A DNA stretch of 64,000 nt from Paenibacillus glycinis (lineage in GTDB: Bacteria; Bacillota; Bacilli; Paenibacillales; Paenibacillaceae): NCBI RefSeq assembly GCF_009909185.1, contig NZ_JAAAMV010000017.1, positions 202,403 through 266,402 of the forward strand. The letters run 5' to 3'. Under the pieces are notes generated by a model, which had not been told where the DNA came from, did not search any database, and saw nothing but the letters and a program-made list of their open reading frames with translations. A program made the translations under genes and the position numbers. Below, one piece after another: positions 28,136-37,983 of the stretch (position 1 is its first letter; every line of letters begins with the position of its first letter).

Positions 28136-29206
28136 ATGAGCGACCCGGTCCATGCGAAGCTGCTCGCACGCATCGCCGCCAGCGGCGATGTTGCGGCACT
28201 GCGCGGCTTGCGGGATCAAATCCATGAGCACATGGAAGCGTTGCTCTCCGCTCGACCGATCGAACAATTTTATACGGATCTGAACGAGGTGCACGACGCG
28301 TTGATTCGCCGTGCCGTCACCCTCTCGGAAGAGCAAATGGCACGGATGGGGCTTGGTTCCCCGCCCGTGCCTTATGCGTATCTATTGTTCGGCAGCGGAG
28401 GCAGAGAGGAACAAACGTTAACGAGCGACCAGGATAGCGGATTGATTTATGCCGATCCCGCGGATGCTTCCCAGCTCGATGCGGTTAGCGGCTATTTCGA
28501 GGCTTTTGCGCGGATGGTCGTCGAAATGCTTCAGCAGCTCCGTTATCCGCCATGCGATGGGGAAGTCGTCAGCGCCAACCCGGCATGGTGTCAGTCTTTG
28601 TCGCAATGGATGGCCAAGCTGGATCTATGGTTCGAGGATCCGGACTGGGAACGGGTCCGATATTTGCTTATCGTGGCGGATTGTCGAATCGTGGCGGGAC
28701 TGCCGTCGATATGGATGGCGCTGAAGGAGCATTTTTTCGCGCATATGCATCAAAACGAACGAATCGTGCACAACATGCTGAACAATACCATGCGCCACAA
28801 GGTGTTGGTGGGCGTGTTCGGACAGTTGTTCAAGGAGAACTACGGCGAGGACGCGGGCAGTCTCGATTTGAAATACGGCGCGTACATCCCGATGGTCAAC
28901 GCGGTCCGGCTGCTCGCCATTCAAGCGGGCGTCCGGGCTACCTCGACCTTGAACCGGATCGAACAGCTGACGCAGAAGGGCGTTTTCTCCGAGCAAGAAG
29001 GTCAGGACTACGACGGCGTATTCAAATTGTTCCTGCGATTGCGCCTGCTGACCACGTCCAAGAAGGAAAGCGGCATCTATACCAATAACGGCAAACTGTC
29101 CAATACCCGATTGACCAAGGAACTAATCGAAGAACTCAAAACCGGTCTTCGCACCGTCAAGCGACTGCAGAAGCAGGTTCGGCGGCGAGCGACTGGCAGG
29201 TTCTAA
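28136..29206 (+). CDS. DUF294 putative nucleotidyltransferase
   Basis: A 356-residue cytoplasmic protein of the DUF294 (GlnD-like nucleotidyltransferase) group. The polymerase-beta-type active site is visible: GSGGRE at 86-91 and DQD at 98-100 (LTSDQDSGLIY). The C-terminal half matches the DUF294_C type, with SLDLKYGAYIPMVNAVRLLA. In other bacteria such proteins often carry N-terminal CBS domains; these are absent here. The substrate is unknown. It sits between amtB and an exonuclease gene with a GAGGTG ribosome site, probably in one operon with both. Confidence 0.85.
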   Translation: MSDPVHAKLLARIAASGDVAALRGLRDQIHEHMEALLSARPIEQFYTDLNEVHDALIRRAVTLSEEQMARMGLGSPPVPYAYLLFGSGGREEQTLTSDQDSGLIYADPADASQLDAVSGYFEAFARMVVEMLQQLRYPPCDGEVVSANPAWCQSLSQWMAKLDLWFEDPDWERVRYLLIVADCRIVAGLPSIWMALKEHFFAHMHQNERIVHNMLNNTMRHKVLVGVFGQLFKENYGEDAGSLDLKYGAYIPMVNAVRLLAIQAGVRATSTLNRIEQLTQKGVFSEQEGQDYDGVFKLFLRLRLLTTSKKESGIYTNNGKLSNTRLTKELIEELKTGLRTVKRLQKQVRRRATGRF

Positions 29207-29226
29207 GTCATCCGGAGGGAAGTCAT

Positions 29227-29961
29227 ATGAAAGAGCAAAAAGGCATGGGCCGGATGTGGCATTTATACAAAATGGGCGGCATCACGCCTGCCCTTGCTTC
29301 CATGATGGGGGCCCAGAATGCGCAGCAGATGGCCTTTATCCGTTCCATGTCCAAGGAACAGCGGAAGGATTCCATCATGGATCAGCCGCTGGACGAGATG
29401 GAAGTCGTCGTATTCGATCTGGAGACGACGGGATTTTACCCGACGAACGGGGACGAGATCATTTCATTCGGGGCGGTATTGCTCAAAGGCGAACGGCTGG
29501 TGGAGGAACGATCGTTCTACAGCCTGGTGAATCCGAAGCGCAAAGTGCCGAAGCATATTACGGAATTGACCGGCATCACCAATGAAATGACGGAGGATGC
29601 GCCCGATTTGATGCAGGTGCTTCACGATTTCATGGAATTCGTCGGCAAACGGCTCTTGATCGCGCATGCCAGCGGCCATGACAAGCATTTCCTGAACACC
29701 GCGCTCTGGCGGACGTCCAAGGTGAACTTGACCCACCGGGTGCTCGATACGATCATGGTGGCCAAATGGCTGGAGCCCGGACGGTCGAGCTATAACCTGG
29801 ACGATCTGCTGGAACAGCACGGCATCGCAATCACGGAGCGGCATCATGCCCTCGAAGATTCCAGAATGACGGCGATGCTGTGGCTGCGGTATTTGAAGCG
29901 GATGCTGGATCGCAACGTGGTTACGCTAGGGGACTTATACGCGTACTTGAGCAAGCATTAG
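29227..29961 (+). CDS. DnaQ-like 3'-5' exonuclease (DEDDh)
   Basis: A 244-residue exonuclease-domain protein. The first motif is FDLETTGF (Asp64, Glu66), the second lies around LLIAHASGHDKHFL, and the third is HHALEDSRMTAML (about 207-219), so the DEDDh catalytic set is complete. A 50-residue N-terminal region precedes the domain. It starts 20 bases after the DUF294 gene, and the same DUF294-exonuclease pairing is known in other bacteria. Whether it acts on DNA or RNA is open. Its last 27 bases overlap the opposite-strand JAMM gene. Confidence 0.88.
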   Translation: MKEQKGMGRMWHLYKMGGITPALASMMGAQNAQQMAFIRSMSKEQRKDSIMDQPLDEMEVVVFDLETTGFYPTNGDEIISFGAVLLKGERLVEERSFYSLVNPKRKVPKHITELTGITNEMTEDAPDLMQVLHDFMEFVGKRLLIAHASGHDKHFLNTALWRTSKVNLTHRVLDTIMVAKWLEPGRSSYNLDDLLEQHGIAITERHHALEDSRMTAMLWLRYLKRMLDRNVVTLGDLYAYLSKH

Positions 29962-30411
29962 CGGATGGAAGCGATGCTCCTGCATCCAGTAGGATTGTAT
30001 GAGCCATCCGCGGCGGCGAACGTCGGGCGCGAGGATCCAATACGAGGTTCCGTCGCCGGCTGCAAGGATCCCGTCAAGATCGGCCGCGCTCGGCACGGGC
30101 GGCGAAGAGGGATGGGAATGAAAGAAACCGACAAGCGATTGTCGGTTTTTTTGCATGCGGTAAAGGACTTGGACCCAATCCTGCGGGTCGAACGAGAAGC
30201 GGTGCTCGGGCCGGCTGGCGGCATTCGAGACGCGGTGCACGTCCGTGATATGCAGGACACGGTCCGGCTGCGCCATGGAATCGTCGACCGCGTAATGTCC
30301 GGTCAGGACGCCGCAAGCTTCGAGGGGCATGGCGTCCATGCAGAGCGAGACAAGCGTCCGGTACGCGGAGGGATCGAGCACGGCTTGACGAGGCATCGTG
30401 TTTAAGTGCAT
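29935..30411 (-). CDS. M67 (JAMM/MPN+) metallopeptidase
   Basis: A 158-residue JAB1/MPN-type zinc isopeptidase. The JAMM motif is complete: Glu31 in EACGV, then FFHSHPSSPPVPSAAD with His98, His100 and Asp111. In bacteria such proteins often cleave C-terminal amino acids from ubiquitin-like sulfur carriers (Mec+ type) or act in small-molecule biosynthesis. No sulfur carrier gene is adjacent. ATG 30411 follows AGGAGG with 7 bases between. The 3' end overlaps the convergent exonuclease gene by 27 bases. Confidence 0.88.
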   Translation of the reverse strand: MHLNTMPRQAVLDPSAYRTLVSLCMDAMPLEACGVLTGHYAVDDSMAQPDRVLHITDVHRVSNAASRPEHRFSFDPQDWVQVLYRMQKNRQSLVGFFHSHPSSPPVPSAADLDGILAAGDGTSYWILAPDVRRRGWLIQSYWMQEHRFHPLMLAQVRV

Positions 30412-30526
30412 GGCAGTTCCTCCTGCTGGGACAGTGTTAGACTTAGCCTGTCCTCCATTATATCGCAGAATGGGAAATGCCGCCTACCGCGATTGTTCGT
30501 TGCTCGCGCCTCTTCAGACGAAGCCG

Positions 30527-31843
30527 TCATCCTGACGTATCCCCGGCTTTGGCCGGAGGATGCACGAGAAAGACGATGATGAGCATGGACCCGAGCGATA
30601 GTCCGGCAACGATGCCGTACAGCAGCGTATCCGATATGCCGGCGATCCAGCCGAATAACGGGGGACCGAGCGCGACGCCGAAGAAACGCAGGCTGCTGTA
30701 CAGCGACGTGACCATTCCGCGGTGCTGGCGGTCGACCGATCCGGTGATGAGCGTATTCAAGCAAGGCAACAGGAGACCGGTCCCGAGGCTGCTCAGCGCC
30801 GCGAAGGCGATCAGGAGATAGATATTGCGGTGCAGAAAAGCGGCTGCGGCAAGCGCGGCGCACATGACGGCCAACCCGACGATCATCAGGACGCGCATCA
30901 AAGCGCCTTTGTTTTTGATTTTGCGCCCGGTAACGTAAGCGGTAATGACCAGAAACAACAGCGGGATCGCCAGGATGCCGCCTTTTGCGACGCCGTCGAT
31001 CTTATACGGCGCTTTCTCGAGCAGATCCGATAGGCGGAAGAGGACGCCGAACAGAATAAACAAGCCGAGCGAGCCCGACACGAACGCGCCGATCAGCCAT
31101 CGGCCTTTCTCCTTGAAGAGCTTGCCGATATCCGCGATGTACTGCTTGACCGGCAGCGGCCGCTCCTTGCCTTCTTTGGCCGGTTCTTTGATCAGGAACA
31201 GCATGGCCGCGAACGAGCCGGCGCAGAAGACCGGAAAGGCGAACAATGGCGCGTACCAGGTCATCAAGGCCAGCAGCGAGCCGATAATCGGGCTGACGAC
31301 TTTGCCTGCGCCGTTGGATGCTTCGATCAAGCCGAGCGCTTCGCTTTCCTCGCCGTCCTTGTACTTGTCGCCGACGAGGGCCATGGCGATGGGAGAGGTG
31401 CCGGCCGCGCCGATCCCTTGAAGAGCTCTGGCGGCGATCAAGAAGCCGTATGCATGCATGACTGCGGCCACGCCCGCCCCGATGCCGGCTATGCCGTAGA
31501 GGGCAAGCGAAGGGAGGATGACGGCTTTGCGGGAGTAACGGTCGGATAGATAACCGGAGAAGGGAATAATGAGACCGGCGGCAACGGAGAATAGAGTGAT
31601 GACGAGGCTGGCTTGAAACGTCGAAATGCGAAGCTCGCGCTCCATCTCCGGCAATATCGGGACGAGCATGGAATTGCCTAAGACGAGTACGAGAGGGACG
31701 GTCGCGAGCGCGACGTACTCCAGCCATTTTCCGCCGCCTTTGCCTTGCTGTTTCGCTTGCGAATCGCTGCCGCCGCCGGATTCCGCCGTCCGCAATTTCC
31801 CTGGACTGCCCGCCGTTCCGCGGGATTTGGCCGATTGCTTCAT
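30527..31843 (-). CDS. MFS transporter (multidrug/exporter type)
   Basis: A 438-residue major facilitator with a 40-residue polar, Gly/Ser/Lys-rich cytoplasmic tail and twelve hydrophobic helices. The family motif A is visible between helices 2 and 3 (SGYLSDRYSRKAVILPSLAL), and motif C-like GxG stretches (LQGIGAAGTSPIAMALVGD) suggest an exporter. The closest functional guess is a drug or siderophore exporter of the Bacillus type. No regulator gene is adjacent, so the substrate cannot be inferred. Confidence 0.88.
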   Translation of the reverse strand: MKQSAKSRGTAGSPGKLRTAESGGGSDSQAKQQGKGGGKWLEYVALATVPLVLVLGNSMLVPILPEMERELRISTFQASLVITLFSVAAGLIIPFSGYLSDRYSRKAVILPSLALYGIAGIGAGVAAVMHAYGFLIAARALQGIGAAGTSPIAMALVGDKYKDGEESEALGLIEASNGAGKVVSPIIGSLLALMTWYAPLFAFPVFCAGSFAAMLFLIKEPAKEGKERPLPVKQYIADIGKLFKEKGRWLIGAFVSGSLGLFILFGVLFRLSDLLEKAPYKIDGVAKGGILAIPLLFLVITAYVTGRKIKNKGALMRVLMIVGLAVMCAALAAAAFLHRNIYLLIAFAALSSLGTGLLLPCLNTLITGSVDRQHRGMVTSLYSSLRFFGVALGPPLFGWIAGISDTLLYGIVAGLSLGSMLIIVFLVHPPAKAGDTSG

Positions 31844-31990
31844 GGGTCAAAGACCTCCAAGTCGGTGTGATGACCTAGCCGGTCTCGACGGTTAATGTAC
31901 CCCTGAACTTGAGCTTCCATTCTTGAACATGGTAACATGTAGGAAGCGTACCTCGCGTTAATCGACAACTATTCCGAAAGAAGGCGCATT

Positions 31991-32557
31991 ATGAAACGAT
32001 CGATCGTGTTGCTCGTCATCGTGCTGATACTGGCAGGTGCCGCAGTTTATCAAAATAAAGGCAAGCATGACGATGCGCTCGCCGCGTCGTCGGATATGCT
32101 CCCTAAGCCGGGTTATACCGCGCCGACGCTGAACCTTCCCGATTTGCAGGATAAGTCGGTTGCCATCGGGGGGAAGCGGGATAAGCTGCTGCTCGTGAAT
32201 TTCTGGGCGTCGTGGTGCTATCCGTGCGAGATGGAGGCGCCGGACCTGCTGTCGCTGGCCAAGGATTACGACGGCAAGCTCGAGATTCTGGGCATTAACG
32301 CGACCAGCGTGGACAAGGAGCGGCAAGCGCGGGAATTCGTGGATCAGCAGAAGCTGTCGTTTCCGATTCTGATGGACCGGGACGGCGACGCGCAGAAATT
32401 GTACAAAGTGAATTCGTTCCCGATCAGTCTGCTGGTGGACAGTAACGGAATCGTCAGGGAACGGATCGAAGGCGTGATTTCGAAAGCCCAATGGAAGGGT
32501 TTCATCGATAAATGGCTGGATGCCGAGAACGATTCGAAAGCAAGCGCAAGCACGTAA
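31991..32557 (+). CDS. TlpA/ResA-family thiol-disulfide oxidoreductase
   Basis: A 188-residue extracytoplasmic thioredoxin-fold protein. An N-terminal hydrophobic helix (about 5-20) anchors it, and the active site is WCYPC with Cys76 and Cys79. The fold continues to the cis-proline loop FPISLLVD. Similar to ResA and TlpA, which reduce cytochrome c apoproteins or serve in spore cortex assembly (StoA). It is alone, so its partner is unclear. A bidirectional terminator separates it from cimA. Confidence 0.9.
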   Translation: MKRSIVLLVIVLILAGAAVYQNKGKHDDALAASSDMLPKPGYTAPTLNLPDLQDKSVAIGGKRDKLLLVNFWASWCYPCEMEAPDLLSLAKDYDGKLEILGINATSVDKERQAREFVDQQKLSFPILMDRDGDAQKLYKVNSFPISLLVDSNGIVRERIEGVISKAQWKGFIDKWLDAENDSKASAST

Positions 32558-32577
32558 GGAACCCATACGGATGCAAC

Positions 32578-32614
32578 AAAAAAGCCGGAAGCTTCTCAGC
32601 TTCCGGCTTTTTTG
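32578..32614. terminator. bidirectional intrinsic terminator
   Basis: AAAAAAGCCGGAAGCT pairs with AGCTTCCGGCTTTTTT. It serves both the TlpA gene and the convergent cimA gene. Confidence 0.93.
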
Positions 32615-32630
32615 CGCGTACGAGCGCGAC

Positions 32631-34244
<1,614 letters not shown>

Positions 34245-34299
34245 GAATGCAGAAGCCCCCTTCCTTGTAACCGTTTTTCATTCGCAGTCATAATTTTTT

Positions 34300-34328
34300 A
34301 TTATAGCATTAGAAAGGCGGTGCGTAAA
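34300..34328 (-). promoter_or_regulatory. sigma-A promoter of cimA
   Basis: On the minus strand TTTACG (34323-34328) and TATAAT (34300-34305), with an extended TGC before it, are 17 bases apart. Confidence 0.7.
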
Positions 34329-34357
34329 CGTGGGCCGATTAGGCGCATAGCTTGAAG

Positions 34358-34408
34358 TTGACGTTCGGGGCAGCCGATTGGTATGCTGAAAATACGATCA
34401 TATGATCG
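34358..34408 (+). promoter_or_regulatory. dinB promoter with LexA-like palindrome
   Basis: TTGACG at 34358-34363 and TATGCT at 34382-34387 (18-base spacer) precede dinB. A perfect 14-base palindrome, CGATCATATGATCG, lies at 34395-34408, about where transcription begins. The Bacillus LexA box is CGAACNNNNGTTCG; this site differs symmetrically at one base in each half. Operator identity is inferred. Confidence 0.5.
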
Positions 34409-34438
34409 GCTATTGCCAAGGAAGGGTGATCGCGAGCG

Positions 34439-35725
34439 ATGACGAAAGAGCGGGTAGCGGCGTCTCCCAAAAGCCGTGTCATTCTTCATTTGGATATGAA
34501 CGCCTTCTATTGCTCCGTCCATGAAGCGGAGGAGCCCGAACGATATAAAGGAAAGCCCTCGGCCGTGGCCGGGAGCGTCGAGCAGCGACGGGGCATCATC
34601 GTGACGTCTTCTTACGCGGCCCGCGCGCATGGCGTCAAGACGGGCATGACGGTGCGGGAAGGACTGCAGCGCTGTCCGGATATGCTGATGATCCGGCCCG
34701 ATTTCAATCTGTACCGCGCCTATTCGCGTGGCTTCATGTCGATCGCGAGACAATACACGCCGTTGGTCGAAGCCGTCTCGATCGATGAATGCTACCTGGA
34801 CATCACCGGGTCGTCCGCGTTCGGGGAACCGCTGCAGATCGCGCGCGACATCCAGGAGCGGATCCGGACGGAGTGGAACTTGCCCTGCTCCATCGGCGTC
34901 GCCCCGAACAAGCTGCTTGCCAAGATGGCGTCCGACATGCAGAAGCCGAACGGCTTCACGGTGCTGCGCATCCGCGACGTTCCCGAGCTGCTGTGGCATA
35001 AGCCGTGCGATACGCTGTTCGGCATTGGACGCAAAACGGCGGAGAAGCTCGTCAAGCTCAACATCCGGACGATCGGCCAATTGGCCGCCGCCGAGGAGAC
35101 GATGCTCGTGAAGCATTTCGGCGTCGTCGGCTCCTGGATGAAGGCGGCCTCGCACGGCTACGACTACGCCCCCGTCAATGCCGAACGGGGACTCAACAAA
35201 TCCATCGGGCACACGACGACGCTGCCGAAGGACGTCACCGAACGGGAAGAAGCGCACCGGATCTTGCTGAACCTCGCGGATCAGACCGGACGAAGAATGC
35301 GGCATCAGAAGATGATGGCGTCGACTATTCAGATCGTCATCCGCCGGCCGGACATGTCGACGATCAGCCGTTCGGTCACGCTCCCCGTTCCCACGGATTC
35401 CGCGTCGGATATTCACCGGGAAGCGTGCAAGCTGTTCGATAAGCATTGGAAGCGGGGCGAGCCGGCGCGCCTGCTCGGCATCACGCTGCAGAACCTGTCC
35501 CTGCTGGCGGACACCGCGGTTCAGCTGGACCTATTCAACTATAGCGAGCAGCCGAAGAAAGAGGCGCTTACGCGAACGATGGATATGCTGAGAGACAAAT
35601 TCGGCGAGGACGCGGTGCTTACGGCAGGCATGCTCGGGGACGATCCGTCGGCCTTGATCCGCAACAAACGAATTAGGGGGACATCCTTGCAAAGGGACGA
35701 GCATATGTTATATAGTGATGATTGA
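34439..35725 (+). CDS. dinB: DNA polymerase IV (Y-family)
   Basis: Translesion DNA polymerase. The catalytic acids are in place: Asp19 (HLDMNAFYCSVHEAE) and Asp116-Glu117 (SIDECYLD). A PNKLLAKMAS helix, HhH fingers and the little-finger domain follow. QLDLF near 362 is a beta-clamp binding motif. At 428 residues it is a little longer than average, with a short C-terminal tail. The ATG has no strong ribosome site (GGAAGGG lies 13-18 bases upstream). A damage-type palindrome overlaps its promoter. Confidence 0.93.
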   Translation: MTKERVAASPKSRVILHLDMNAFYCSVHEAEEPERYKGKPSAVAGSVEQRRGIIVTSSYAARAHGVKTGMTVREGLQRCPDMLMIRPDFNLYRAYSRGFMSIARQYTPLVEAVSIDECYLDITGSSAFGEPLQIARDIQERIRTEWNLPCSIGVAPNKLLAKMASDMQKPNGFTVLRIRDVPELLWHKPCDTLFGIGRKTAEKLVKLNIRTIGQLAAAEETMLVKHFGVVGSWMKAASHGYDYAPVNAERGLNKSIGHTTTLPKDVTEREEAHRILLNLADQTGRRMRHQKMMASTIQIVIRRPDMSTISRSVTLPVPTDSASDIHREACKLFDKHWKRGEPARLLGITLQNLSLLADTAVQLDLFNYSEQPKKEALTRTMDMLRDKFGEDAVLTAGMLGDDPSALIRNKRIRGTSLQRDEHMLYSDD

Positions 35726-35740
35726 GGGTTGTATGCTTAA

Positions 35741-36028
<288 letters not shown>

Positions 36029-36047
36029 TACGAATAAAGCGCACTCA

Positions 36048-36085
36048 AATCCCATTTCCCGCTTGCCCGGGGGATGGGATTTTTC
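36048..36085 (+). terminator. intrinsic terminator after the ferredoxin gene
   Basis: AAATCCCAT pairs with ATGGGATTT around an inner stem (CCCG with CGGG) and runs into T. Confidence 0.88.
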
Positions 36086-36222
36086 GTGTTGCCCTGGAGC
36101 CGGGGACCGGTCGCGCGACCGACGCTTGCAAAGAAATGCGAAAAAAATCCCGTACGGATATTATCCGGACGGTCCATCTGCCGATATAGTAGCTACCGGA
36201 TTCCGAAAGCAGGAGGTCGCAG

Positions 36223-37641
36223 ATGGAAACGCAGGACGATATGAACTATTTGAAGCGCTATGTCCAAAATCATCCCGATAACCGCATGGCCTGGTATCTG
36301 CTGGGCAAGCGATATATGTTGGAAGGCAAGGAAGCGAAGGCGAATTATTGCTTCCTCCAATCCGGCAGCATCTACGATGCGTACGAGCGCAAGCAGCATC
36401 CGCTGGCGAATGAACCGAAGCAAATGATCGCCGCCTGGAACCGCAAACGCGGAATGCGCATGACGGCGCTTCGGACGTCCGCGGCGCTGCTTGGATTGCT
36501 TGCGCTAATGCTCCTCATCTCGCCGGGCAATTCCGACGAGGCGGCCGATCCGGCGGCGGAGCAGCCTTCGCGCGCCGCGGATTCCGCCGACGCTCCGGCG
36601 CCCGCGAGCGGCTTGAAGGTCGTCGTCGTAAAGCCGGCCGGCGGCGATGGAGCGATGCTCGGCAGAGCGCTCGGCGCGCTGCTGCAAGGCGATGTCGGCG
36701 AGGCCGGTAAAGGGCTGGCCGCCGCCCTGGAGCAGAGCGGGAAATGGCGCAAATGGACGGGCGCTACGCGTCTGCTGGCCCAAACGGCCAAGAAAGGCAA
36801 AGGCAGCTCCGTCGTCAGCTTGCTGGATGCCAAGGCTTGCGACTGCCGGCCGGACGCGTCTGCGGAAGCGCGGACAACGTACGCGGCATGGAGCGAGGAG
36901 CAGGAGCAGCGGTGGACGCTGGCGAGCGCGATCGCGCATTACCGGGAAAGCCGGAAGGCTTGGCCGGACGAGCTGGCCGACTTGGTGCGGCCTTACCCCG
37001 ATAACATGATCTCAGGCAGCAGCAAAACGATGGAGAAGCTGTTCGCGCCGCTGCTGCGATCGATGAAGGCGGAGGCGTCCGCTCCGAACGGCTCCGGGAA
37101 CCCGCGCGATAGCGAACCGCATGGCGCTGCCGGGCAATCGAATAACGGACAAGCGGGGAGCAGCCCGGCCGCTTCGTCCGAAGAGACGACGCTCCCGCAG
37201 GAGCCGCTCTCGATCCTCGTCGACAAGGACAACCATCAGCTGGCCGTCGTCAGCGGAGACGTGATCGTCCGCAGCTATACGGTCGGACTCGGAGGGGACA
37301 AGACGCCGTCCGGAAGCTTCGTCATCAGCGAGAAGGTGCGCAATCCGAACGGGAGGGACGACAGCGAATTCGGCAGCCGAGGCATGACGTTGTCGGACAC
37401 GCTGTATGCGATCCACGGCACGAACGATCCATCCAGCGTCGGCAAGGACGAGTCGCATGGCTGCGTCCGGATGAACCGGAAGGATCTCGAGGAACTGTAC
37501 GATCTGGTGCCGCTCGGCACGAAGGTCACGATAAAAAGCGGCGTCCTTCCCGATACTCCCGCGCCGATCGCAAAGCGTTTCCGCTTGCAGCCGGCCGAGA
37601 ACGAGACGAACCCCGCTGTGGTTTACAAATGGCTAGACTAA
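36223..37641 (+). CDS. L,D-transpeptidase with cytoplasmic TPR-like N-terminus
   Basis: A 472-residue, single-pass membrane protein. The first 75 residues look like a TPR-like helix pair (YLKRYVQNHPDNRMAWYLLGKRYMLEGKEAKANY) in the cytoplasm. One helix at about 82-100 follows, then a Pro/Ala-rich linker and two lower-complexity stretches. The YkuD domain at the C-terminus has AIHGTNDPSSVG and SHGCVRM (about 411-417, catalytic Cys414), so it should cross-link peptidoglycan 3-3 or attach proteins. AGGAGG precedes ATG 36223. A TPR-like segment inside the cell is unusual and could link to cytoplasmic partners. Confidence 0.88.
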   Translation: METQDDMNYLKRYVQNHPDNRMAWYLLGKRYMLEGKEAKANYCFLQSGSIYDAYERKQHPLANEPKQMIAAWNRKRGMRMTALRTSAALLGLLALMLLISPGNSDEAADPAAEQPSRAADSADAPAPASGLKVVVVKPAGGDGAMLGRALGALLQGDVGEAGKGLAAALEQSGKWRKWTGATRLLAQTAKKGKGSSVVSLLDAKACDCRPDASAEARTTYAAWSEEQEQRWTLASAIAHYRESRKAWPDELADLVRPYPDNMISGSSKTMEKLFAPLLRSMKAEASAPNGSGNPRDSEPHGAAGQSNNGQAGSSPAASSEETTLPQEPLSILVDKDNHQLAVVSGDVIVRSYTVGLGGDKTPSGSFVISEKVRNPNGRDDSEFGSRGMTLSDTLYAIHGTNDPSSVGKDESHGCVRMNRKDLEELYDLVPLGTKVTIKSGVLPDTPAPIAKRFRLQPAENETNPAVVYKWLD

Positions 37642-37650
37642 TCGAAAAAC

Positions 37651-37791
37651 CTACTTGTCGGTAATAAGAAGAACGGCTATGACGATAACGATCAAGACGA
37701 AAATCGATCCGATCCAAACGAGCGCTTTCTTATTGATTTGTTCTTTCTCAGTGGATTTCTTAATCGGCGGCTTCTTTTTCGCTTGGCTCAC
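37651..37791 (-). CDS. small single-pass membrane protein (46 aa)
   Basis: A 46-residue frame with a Lys-rich first 22 residues and one hydrophobic helix (about 25-43), ending in a short polar tail. GTG 37791 follows AAAGG on the minus strand with about 9 bases between. Its 3' end lies 9 bases from the convergent L,D-transpeptidase stop. No family is recognised; small proteins of this shape often regulate membrane enzymes. Confidence 0.6.
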   Translation of the reverse strand: MSQAKKKPPIKKSTEKEQINKKALVWIGSIFVLIVIVIAVLLITDK

Positions 37792-37983
37792 GCGGATCAA
37801 CCTTTCTCTCGCTTGAAATGGGAATATGTTTGTATTGTAATCGTTTTCCACCGCGGAGACAACTGTTTGTCTCGCGGCGCCGGGCCGCGCGGGCGGGGCG
37901 AAAGAGGCGGCAACTCTTTCTTTTTCGTGTCCGACGCGTTAAACTGTTCGGTAGAGCTAACACGAAGAACGGAGTGAGTTTCA

